Positions 1 through 4,527 of a stretch of 6,778 bases of DNA are shown one piece after another. Origin of the DNA: Nitrososphaerota archaeon (lineage in GTDB: Archaea > Thermoproteota > Nitrososphaeria_A > Caldarchaeales > Wolframiiraptoraceae). Both the position numbers and the translations under genes were made by a program. Position 1 is the stretch's first letter; every line of letters starts with the position of its first letter. Below the pieces are notes generated by a model. It saw only the letters and a list, made by a program, of their open reading frames with translations. It made no database searches and was not told the origin of the DNA. The DNA is taken from assembly GCA_021157985.1 (NCBI GenBank), contig JAGGVM010000148.1, positions 1 through 6,778 on the forward strand. Direction: 5' to 3'.

Positions 1-122
1 CCGAACCGCTCTATTAGCTTGTCGTAGTCGACTTTTCCCTCGACCTTCCAAGGGGTTACCACGAACTCGTCTCTCATGGTCTCATCAACGTCGCCGGGCT
101 TAGATGAGCCAAAAACGCCCAC
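1..122 (-). CDS. trpS: Tryptophan--tRNA ligase, N-terminal fragment (cut by window edge)
   Basis: This is the first 40 codons of a cytoplasmic tryptophanyl-tRNA synthetase, which charges tRNA-Trp with tryptophan using ATP. The reverse strand reads EFVVTPWKVEGKVDYDKLIE, the characteristic opening of archaeal/eukaryotic TrpRS (VTPW.VEG..DYDKLI). The catalytic HIGH-like and KMSKS-like motifs lie beyond the window. Two starts are possible. GTG at 122-120 is preceded by a GAGGGG stretch, lies about 6 nt after the start expected from the TATA box near 151-164, and follows an in-frame TGA. ATG at 77-75 directly precedes the conserved block but has no Shine-Dalgarno and would need a leader of about 50 nt. 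I chose GTG; the extra 15 residues (GSSKPGDVDET region) look like a non-conserved tail, so ATG at 77 remains possible. The gene is divergent from map. Confidence 0.85.
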   Translation of the reverse strand, partial: MGVFGSSKPGDVDETMRDEFVVTPWKVEGKVDYDKLIERF

Positions 123-149
123 CCATTCTAACCCCTCTCAGAGCTCCTC

Positions 150-165
150 GGATATATACCTAAAG
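150..165 (-). promoter_or_regulatory. TATA-box promoter for trpS
   Basis: The reverse strand reads TTTAGGTATATATCC, an archaeal TATA box centred near 155. Transcription would be expected to start near 128-130, just before the GTG at 122. The core GGATATATACC is nearly symmetric, so it could in principle also fire toward map. This is inferred from spacing and composition only. Confidence 0.5.
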
Positions 166-186
166 GGAGACCTCTTCCAGGGGGAT

Positions 187-198
187 TTCTTTAATAGG
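187..198 (+). promoter_or_regulatory. Probable TATA-box promoter for map
   Basis: TTCTTTAATAGG contains a TTTAATA box centred near 193. A start about 25 nt downstream (near 217-220) would leave a leader of roughly 11-14 nt before the TTG start at 231. No Shine-Dalgarno lies at a useful distance upstream, and the GGAGG at 233-237 lies inside the start codon region, so near-leaderless initiation is likely. Confidence 0.45.
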
Positions 199-230
199 CC
201 GCCGCCTTCACGGATCTCGGGCGCTGGGTC

Positions 231-1121
231 TTGGAGGATCTCGATAGGTTTAGGGAGTCTGGAGCGATAGCCAGGAAGGTGAGGGAGGAAGCGTGTAGGA
301 TGGTGAGGGAGGGGGTTAAGGCGATTGAGATCTGCGAAGCCGTCGAGGAGATGATAAGGGAGCATGGAGCCGAGCCCGCCTTCCCCTGCAACATAGGGAT
401 AAACGAGGTCGCGGCCCACTACACTCCCCCGCCCGGAGACCAGCTCACGATCCCTCCTAGAAGCATCGTGAAAATAGATTTGGGCGTCTCCCTCGACGGA
501 TACCTCTCCGACACCGCGGCGACCGTGGCCCTCAGCCCAGACCTAGAGCCCATGGCCGAAGCCTCCAGAGTCGTCTTACACGAGGCGATCAAGGCGATGA
601 AGCCCGGCGTGCGGGTCTCCGAGATAGGCTACGTGATCCAGCGGACCGCGAACGCCCTCGGCTTCAAAACGATCGGGAACCTAACGGGCCACGAGATAAA
701 GCGCTATGAGCTTCACGCCGGGACCACGATCCCGAACATCGCCGTCCCTTATCCGGGTAAGCTTAAGGAGGGCCACATCTACGCGGTCGAGCCCTTCCTC
801 ACGACGATGAAGGGAGCGGGCGAGGTTGTTTCGATGAGGCTCGTCACGATCTTCAGGGTGGCGGGAGGCCGGATCAAGCTCAGGAGGCTGAAGCCCGAGG
901 AGCGGGAGCTCTTAACCAAGTTGAGCGAGAGATTCAACGGGCTTCCCTATACGACTAGGTGGATAAACGACTTCGAGAAGGTTCGAGCGATCCACGAGCG
1001 GTTGGTCAAGATCGGGAGGATCCAGGGTTATCCGGTCTTGGTGGAGAGGCGTGGGGAACCGGTCGCCCAGACCGAGCACACGGTCCTAGTAACCGAGAAG
1101 GGCGCGGAGGTATTGACTTAG
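231..1121 (+). CDS. map: Methionine aminopeptidase, type II
   Basis: This cytosolic two-metal peptidase removes the initiator methionine from new proteins whose second residue is small. The 296 residues match the usual archaeal type II enzyme (about 295). All seven expected active-site residues are visible: H63 (AHYTP), metal ligands D83 (KIDLG) and D94 (SDTA), H154 (TGHEI), H162 (LHAG), E187 (VEPF) and E282 (TEHT). The helical insertion between roughly residues 200 and 260 places it in the type II rather than the bacterial type I group. The TTG start is chosen because an in-frame TAG lies at 195-197, no ATG/GTG falls between, and the reading then opens within a residue or two of known archaeal homologues. 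It is divergent from trpS, and its stop codon interlocks with that of the zinc-ribbon gene on the other strand. Confidence 0.96.
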   Translation: MEDLDRFRESGAIARKVREEACRMVREGVKAIEICEAVEEMIREHGAEPAFPCNIGINEVAAHYTPPPGDQLTIPPRSIVKIDLGVSLDGYLSDTAATVALSPDLEPMAEASRVVLHEAIKAMKPGVRVSEIGYVIQRTANALGFKTIGNLTGHEIKRYELHAGTTIPNIAVPYPGKLKEGHIYAVEPFLTTMKGAGEVVSMRLVTIFRVAGGRIKLRRLKPEERELLTKLSERFNGLPYTTRWINDFEKVRAIHERLVKIGRIQGYPVLVERRGEPVAQTEHTVLVTEKGAEVLT

Positions 1122-1351
1122 GCCCGCCGGCTCACGATCCTGCTTTGAGCCTGCTTCTTCTGAGGTTCTTTCACGTAGATCCCGATGATCTTCATCTTAT
1201 TTGATCCGCACTTAGGGCACTTCTCCTCGACTATCTTGAAGACGTAGTCTCCATCCTTGAAGGGCCTCGAGTTAATGGTTCCGCATTCGAGGCACTTGAG
1301 ATAGGTCATCGGCTTTGGAACCGGTTTTCCGGCCCGGAACTGGGAGAACAC
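1118..1351 (-). CDS. Small zinc-ribbon protein of unknown function
   Basis: A 77-residue basic protein with two CxxC knuckles, C20/C23 (CLECG) and C45/C48 (CPKCG), separated by 21 residues. This is the layout of a rubredoxin-like zinc ribbon with one zinc ion. The knuckles are joined by a segment ending in a predicted beta strand (DYVFKIVEE), and a second strand (KMKIIGIYV) follows them. The tail is rich in K, Q and R, which would suit nucleic-acid or ribosome contact, but that is inference. The GTG start is supported by GAGGAG on the reverse strand at 1365-1360, 8 nt ahead; an in-frame ATG at 1309-1307 would drop 14 residues. It begins 17 nt after the DUF1512-like gene, so the two are probably co-transcribed. 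Its TAA overlaps the TAG of map. I do not recognise a named family. Confidence 0.8.
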   Translation of the reverse strand: MFSQFRAGKPVPKPMTYLKCLECGTINSRPFKDGDYVFKIVEEKCPKCGSNKMKIIGIYVKEPQKKQAQSRIVSRRA

Positions 1352-1359
1352 TTTCTCAT

Positions 1360-1365
1360 CTCCTC
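1360..1365 (-). promoter_or_regulatory. Shine-Dalgarno site deciding the GTG start of the zinc-ribbon gene
   Basis: The reverse strand reads GAGGAG, then an 8-nt spacer, then GTG at 1351-1349. It lies in the 17-nt gap after the upstream gene's TGA, which supports reinitiation within one operon transcript and favours GTG over the internal ATG. Confidence 0.6.
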
Positions 1366-1368
1366 TTC

Positions 1369-2529
1369 TCAGGTTACGCCTATTCCAACGGTGTTCCCGA
1401 TTCCGGCGACGATCACGGAGAAACCTTCCTCGACCTTGCTCGTTATCAGCTTCTTAACCCTCTCGACGACCTCGTCGGCCGCCTTCGCTATGCTCTCCTT
1501 CATCGGGGTTATCGCCTCGCCTATCGACTGGTAGATCACGAAGGCGTAGAGCGGTATGTTCCTCTTCTTCGAAGCCTCCTCGATCTTGAACTTCTCGACC
1601 CCGAGTCCCCCGATGGCGGCTCCTATTCCCTCGACCACTTTCCCGGTCTCCTCTCCCTCGAGCTTCAGCCCCGCGTCGATCATTATTATCGCCTTAACCC
1701 TGTCTCCCTCGGACTCCAAGATCTTCAACAATCCATCGGCCGGTCTCCCGACAGCTCCTCCGGGTCCAGCGGCTCTGAGGACGAAGAGCTTCCTTCCCTC
1801 GAAGGAGGTTTCATGGACTATAGTGTCCTTCGCTATCTCGTAGGTCTTCTTCTCCATGTTCTCGACGAGCTTCGCGGCGGCCAATACCCCGACTCCGTCT
1901 CCGATGGGCTGGCCGTGCATGAACGCGTAGGATGCCTGCCGATATGCTTCCGCGATCTCCATCAGCTGGGGTATGAGCATCTGGACTTGGAGGACTATGT
2001 AGACGTTCGAGGTCTTCTTCCCGAGCAGGTAGTAGTGTCTCACGACCCTGTAGAGGTAGTCCATTCCCCGGGCGACGTCGACGAGGTTCGTCAAGGTCTT
2101 GGCCCGCTCTCGATCCGCCTTGCTGCATATCGCCTTAACGTGCTCTTCGAAGGTGTCCTCCCACGACCTCGCTATATGCTCGAGCTTGTAGACTACTCCA
2201 TAGGGATCCATGGATTCGGGCTCTATCATGAAGGAGAGGAGGAGGTTGTCGAGCTCTCTCCCCACGTCGACGCCTTTCTCCGCGTATTTCTTCAGGGTTT
2301 CAAGGGTCCTCGCCCTCACCTCGTCCCTCATCGCCTTCAACCTGTTCAGCCTCCGCTCTAGGTCTCTGAGTATGTAGCCGAGCTGAAGCCTCTGCGAGAA
2401 CGTCGGATACAGCAGGAAGATCATCATGAAGACTATCCAGATTAGGCTCGTCACTATCGAGATTAAGTCCTGTTGGGGCGCGAACTGCAGAAAACTCAAC
2501 ATCCCAGCAACGTCTCCAAACAATCCCAT
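1369..2529 (-). CDS. DUF1512-like archaeal membrane-anchored protein, function unknown
   Basis: A 386-residue protein with one clear membrane helix near the N-terminus (about residues 22-41: isoleucine/valine/phenylalanine-rich, ending FLLYPTF). It is followed by a charged, probably coiled helix (about 45-95) and a large soluble domain. Length, anchor position and the EPESMDPYGVVYKLEH segment (about 103-118) fit the archaeal DUF1512 family as I remember it. Glycine-rich stretches lie at about 205-215 (GQPIGDGVGV), 253-262 (AAGPGGAVGR), 301-309 and 374-384 (VAGIGNTVGIG). They resemble phosphate- or nucleotide-contacting loops, but I see no classical Walker or Rossmann motif. ATG at 2529 is preferred over an in-frame TTG at 2562-2560 because GAGGGAG (2544-2538) sits 8 nt before it and the TTG lies inside the TATA region. 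It leads the operon with the zinc-ribbon gene and is divergent from 5S rRNA. Confidence 0.8.
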   Translation of the reverse strand: MGLFGDVAGMLSFLQFAPQQDLISIVTSLIWIVFMMIFLLYPTFSQRLQLGYILRDLERRLNRLKAMRDEVRARTLETLKKYAEKGVDVGRELDNLLLSFMIEPESMDPYGVVYKLEHIARSWEDTFEEHVKAICSKADRERAKTLTNLVDVARGMDYLYRVVRHYYLLGKKTSNVYIVLQVQMLIPQLMEIAEAYRQASYAFMHGQPIGDGVGVLAAAKLVENMEKKTYEIAKDTIVHETSFEGRKLFVLRAAGPGGAVGRPADGLLKILESEGDRVKAIIMIDAGLKLEGEETGKVVEGIGAAIGGLGVEKFKIEEASKKRNIPLYAFVIYQSIGEAITPMKESIAKAADEVVERVKKLITSKVEEGFSVIVAGIGNTVGIGVT

Positions 2530-2537
2530 CAACCACG

Positions 2538-2544
2538 CTCCCTC
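2538..2544 (-). promoter_or_regulatory. Shine-Dalgarno site for the DUF1512-like gene
   Basis: The reverse strand reads GAGGGAG with an 8-nt spacer to ATG at 2529-2527 (5 nt to a TTG at 2532). It fixes the start well inside the longest open frame, which would otherwise begin at TTG 2562-2560. Confidence 0.6.
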
Positions 2545-2558
2545 TAAAAAGTTTCTCG

Positions 2559-2573
2559 CCAAAAATTAAATAC
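2559..2573 (-). promoter_or_regulatory. TATA-box promoter of the DUF1512/zinc-ribbon operon
   Basis: The reverse strand reads TATTTAATTTTTGG, an AT-rich archaeal TATA box centred near 2567. Transcription should begin near 2540-2545, immediately ahead of the chosen ATG. It faces away from the 5S promoter about 40 bp away. Confidence 0.5.
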
Positions 2574-2577
2574 GAAG

Positions 2578-2592
2578 CCGCGAATCCCGCGG
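2578..2592. repeat. Inverted repeat CCGCG-N5-CGCGG
   Basis: A perfect 5-bp inverted repeat with a 5-nt spacer lies between the two divergent TATA boxes. Its geometry (15 bp) is the same as that of the next repeat at 2600-2614. It could be a regulator site or a chance palindrome in GC-rich sequence. Confidence 0.4.
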
Positions 2593-2599
2593 AAGAAAA

Positions 2600-2614
2600 G
2601 GGTAAAAAATACCC
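2600..2614 (+). promoter_or_regulatory. 5S rRNA TATA-box promoter within an inverted repeat
   Basis: GGGTA-AAAAA-TACCC is a perfect inverted repeat whose AT core is centred at 2607, 24 nt before the 5' end of 5S rRNA. That is the usual archaeal TATA-to-start distance. The element therefore most likely places the 5S transcript start directly at the mature end. Confidence 0.55.
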
Positions 2615-2630
2615 CCGGAGCCACATAACT

Positions 2631-2754
2631 GGGGTGCCGGTCATAGGGGAGGGGGAAACACCCAGACCCATTCCGAACCTGGAAGTTAAGCCCCTCCCCG
2701 CTCGGCGAGTAGTGGGGTGCGGGAGCCCCCGCGAAAGCCGGGTGCTGGCACCCC
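2631..2754 (+). rRNA. rrf: 5S ribosomal RNA
   Basis: This is the small RNA of the large ribosomal subunit. The terminal helix I is plain: GGGGTGCC at 2631-2638 pairs with GGCACCCC at 2747-2754. The internal loop segment carries the conserved 5S core CCATTCCGAACCTGGAAGTT followed by AAGCCC. Its length of about 122-124 nt is typical of archaea. No 16S, 23S or tRNA lies nearby, so this is an unlinked 5S gene, common in Thermoproteota and unlike most Euryarchaeota. Ends are placed by helix pairing and may be off by one or two bases. Confidence 0.95.
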
Positions 2755-2762
2755 TTAACCGC

Positions 2763-2774
2763 TTGATTTTTCTC
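2763..2774 (+). terminator. T-rich stretch after 5S rRNA: weak terminator or TATA-like element
   Basis: TTGATTTTTCTC begins about 9 nt after the 5S end. Archaeal termination often occurs at such short T runs. The same bases could instead be a TATA box for the transaldolase, giving a start near 2791-2795 and a leader that keeps its Shine-Dalgarno. The sequence alone does not decide between these. Confidence 0.35.
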
Positions 2775-2799
2775 AGGGTGATGCTGATATAGGCTTGTT

Positions 2800-2806
2800 G
2801 GAGGTG
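2800..2806 (+). promoter_or_regulatory. Shine-Dalgarno site for transaldolase
   Basis: GGAGGTG is a strong match to the archaeal anti-Shine-Dalgarno, with a 10-nt spacer to ATG at 2817. It indicates a leadered transcript, unlike several near-leaderless genes in this window. Confidence 0.6.
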
Positions 2807-2816
2807 TGTTTTCCGG

Positions 2817-3728
2817 ATGAAGATTTTCTTGGATACGGCTGATCTGGATGAGATCAGGTTCGCGGCTTCCCTCGGGGTTATAGACGGGGTTACGACGAAT
2901 CCCTCCCTGATAAGGCGGGCGGTGGAGAAGCGCGGCGGCTCGATCTCGATGGAGGACTACATCAAGGAGATAGTCAAGGTGGTTCCGGGCCCCGTTAGCC
3001 TCGAGGTGATAAGCGTGGAAGCGGAGGCGATGATCGAGGAAGCCAAGAAGCTCTACAGGCTTTTCAGCCCCTACGGAGAGGTCGCGATAAAGATCCCGAT
3101 CTGCCCGAGCATGGACGGCGAGAGCAATGTCTACGACGGCTTAAGGGCCATAAGGGAGCTCAGCGCGCTCGGGATACCCGTAAACGTCACCCTCGTTATG
3201 ACCCCGGAGCAAGCGCTCCTCGCGGCCAAGGCCGGCGCCGCCTACGTGAGCCCCTTCGCCGGCCGCATAGACGACTATATCAGAGATAAAATGGGGATGA
3301 AGAGGGGAGAAGACTACGGGAAAGCGGATTACTACGACTTCGAGCTCGTTAGGAAGATCGCGGAGAAGCGGGTTGAAAAGGTTCTGGAATCGAAGCCCGC
3401 CTCGACCTCGAAAAGCCTTTACCTAGATGAGGAAGTGAAGTCTGTGGCCTCCGAGGGCCAGGACAACGGAGTATACAGCGGGGTGGACCTGATAGCGAGG
3501 ATCCTTAGGATCTTTAGGAACTATGGTTACCGGACCGAGGTGATCGCGGCGAGCATGCGTAACGCGAGGCAGGTCAGGGAGGTGGCGGAGCTCGGAGTCC
3601 ACATAGCGACCGTACCCTTCTACGTCTTGAAGGAGATGCTGGTGCACTACAAGACGATCGAGGGCGTGAAGGCCTTCGCAGCCGACGTCGTCCCATCCTA
3701 TAGAAAGATCTTCGAGGAGAACCCCTGA
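2817..3728 (+). CDS. tal: Transaldolase (TalC/FSA-like) with a large internal insertion
   Basis: Class I aldolase-fold enzyme that moves a three-carbon dihydroxyacetone unit between sugar phosphates (sedoheptulose-7-P plus glyceraldehyde-3-P to erythrose-4-P plus fructose-6-P). It acts in the cytosolic non-oxidative pentose phosphate pathway. Visible motifs are D6 (FLDTAD), T26-T27-N28 (VTTNPSL), Schiff-base lysine K92 (IKIP), N123-T125 (VNVTLV), F147 and R150 (SPFAGR), and the C-terminal EVIAAS (241-246) and IATVPF (263-268). The short TalC group has about 215-230 residues; this protein has 303. Most of the excess is a charged block at about residues 154-221, between SPFAGRIDD and the next core helix GVDLIARIL. 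A smaller one of about 8 residues lies just after K92. Whether it prefers transaldolase or fructose-6-phosphate aldolase chemistry cannot be read from this. It is convergent with rpe, with a 10-bp gap. Confidence 0.9.
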   Translation: MKIFLDTADLDEIRFAASLGVIDGVTTNPSLIRRAVEKRGGSISMEDYIKEIVKVVPGPVSLEVISVEAEAMIEEAKKLYRLFSPYGEVAIKIPICPSMDGESNVYDGLRAIRELSALGIPVNVTLVMTPEQALLAAKAGAAYVSPFAGRIDDYIRDKMGMKRGEDYGKADYYDFELVRKIAEKRVEKVLESKPASTSKSLYLDEEVKSVASEGQDNGVYSGVDLIARILRIFRNYGYRTEVIAASMRNARQVREVAELGVHIATVPFYVLKEMLVHYKTIEGVKAFAADVVPSYRKIFEENP

Positions 3729-3738
3729 AAATCTCTCT

Positions 3739-4452
3739 TTACCACCACTTCTCCGCGTAGCCCCGCTCAGCCTCTCTCCTCAGCTCCTCAACCGCCTTCC
3801 GGAGATCCGGCCGCCCGAAGGTCGCCGTCCCGGCCACGAGCAGATCCGCGCCAGCCTTAACGACCTCCGCCGCGTTCTCGGGAGTGATCCCGCCGTCGAC
3901 CGCGAGATACGCGTCTACCTTCTCTTCGACGAGGATTTTCCTCATCTCTCGAACCTTTCCCAGCATCCCCGGGATGAATTCCTGGCCCCCGAACCCCGGG
4001 TTAACGGTCATCACGAGGACGAGGTCTAGGTCTGATAAGACGTATTTGATCGACGTGAGCGGGGTCGCGGGGTTAAGGGCTACTCCGGCCTTGACTCCCT
4101 CCCTCTTGATCAACCGTATTGCTCGGTGGAGGTGGACGCAGGCCTCGGCGTGGACCGTGATTATCTCGGATCCCGCTTCGACGAGTTCCCGGATGTAGTT
4201 CTCCGGGTTATAGACCATTAGATGCGCGTAGAAGGGGAGGCTCGTGTGCTTTCTCAGCGCCTTCACGATCATGGGGCCGAAGCTCAGGTTCGGGACGAAG
4301 TGCCCATCCATGAGGTCGAAGTGAAGCATATCCGCCCCCGCTTCCTCGGCCCTCCTGGCCTCCTCTCCGAGCCTCGCGAAATCGGCTGCGAGAACGCTTA
4401 AAGCGATCTTAACAGGACTTTCCCTCATCCCACTACTCGGGTTCTCTTTCAT
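3739..4452 (-). CDS. rpe: Ribulose-phosphate 3-epimerase
   Basis: Cytosolic TIM-barrel enzyme interconverting D-ribulose 5-phosphate and D-xylulose 5-phosphate in the pentose phosphate pathway. It has 237 residues against the usual 220 or so. Metal and catalytic residues are all present: H44 and D46 (LHFDLMDGHFVPN), H77 (YAHLMV) and D186 (VDGGI). S19 sits in the opening strand, NPGFGGQ is at 151-157, and the phosphate-binding end GTATFG is at 208-213. The opening reads IALSVLAAD where most relatives have IAPSILSAD. The ATG at 4452 is chosen because a TATA box lies about 30 nt upstream; ATG at 4428, eight codons in, would give a more typical N-terminus but has no clear ribosome site. It converges on the transaldolase, an enzyme of the same pathway, and is divergent from the tRNA thiolase. 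Confidence 0.95.
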   Translation of the reverse strand: MKENPSSGMRESPVKIALSVLAADFARLGEEARRAEEAGADMLHFDLMDGHFVPNLSFGPMIVKALRKHTSLPFYAHLMVYNPENYIRELVEAGSEIITVHAEACVHLHRAIRLIKREGVKAGVALNPATPLTSIKYVLSDLDLVLVMTVNPGFGGQEFIPGMLGKVREMRKILVEEKVDAYLAVDGGITPENAAEVVKAGADLLVAGTATFGRPDLRKAVEELRREAERGYAEKWW

Positions 4453-4478
4453 TCAAGAATCTTCCCCCACGTCTTCGC

Positions 4479-4489
4479 CGATAAAGCTT
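4479..4489 (-). promoter_or_regulatory. TATA-box promoter for rpe
   Basis: The reverse strand reads AAGCTTTATCG, a TATA-like element centred near 4484. Transcription would begin around 4453-4460, giving a leader of 1-8 nt before ATG 4452. This supports leaderless translation and the longer rpe start. Confidence 0.45.
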
Positions 4490-4496
4490 CTTAAGG
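4486..4496 (+). promoter_or_regulatory. Possible TATA-like promoter for the tRNA thiolase
   Basis: GCTTCTTAAGG is an AT-richer patch centred near 4491. A start about 25 nt downstream would fall near 4516, leaving about 12 nt before TTG 4528. It overlaps the rpe TATA element on the other strand, so the two promoters would share DNA within the 75-bp gap. The match is weak. Confidence 0.3.
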
Positions 4497-4527
4497 CGAG
4501 GGCTTCGGGAGAAGGGTTGGTCAACGA

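Noticed and set aside
100..126. Eight-codon reading frame beginning ATG at 126 on the minus strand ahead of trpS
   Set aside because: It ends at a TAA within 27 bases and overlaps the GTG start out of frame; nothing suggests an attenuator such as repeated Trp codons (one only).
138..419. A 93-codon open frame on the minus strand over the map 5' end
   Set aside because: It is antisense to conserved map codons and crosses the trpS/map promoter region; the translation is unlike any protein family I know.
1315..2361. A 348-codon open frame on the plus strand
   Set aside because: It lies fully antisense to the DUF1512-like gene and its low-complexity leucine/proline/serine-rich translation resembles no family. 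It is a shadow of GC-rich codon use on the other strand.
2530..2562. TTG at 2562-2560 as start of the DUF1512-like protein (11 extra residues)
   Set aside because: It lies at the edge of the TATA box, upstream of the expected transcript start, while ATG at 2529 has a ribosome site 8 nt ahead.
2300..2671. A 123-codon open frame on the minus strand running from inside 5S rRNA
   Set aside because: It crosses the 5S 5' end, both divergent promoters and the 5' part of the DUF1512-like gene, and has no recognisable motif.
2631..2754. Hairpin-rich segment considered as a riboswitch or other non-coding RNA
   Set aside because: The terminal helix and the conserved 5S core identify it as 5S rRNA.
2781..2792. 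A three-codon mini-ORF (ATG CTG ATA TAG) ahead of transaldolase
   Set aside because: Too short to judge, without its own ribosome site at proper spacing, and possibly upstream of the transcript start; chance is the simplest reading.
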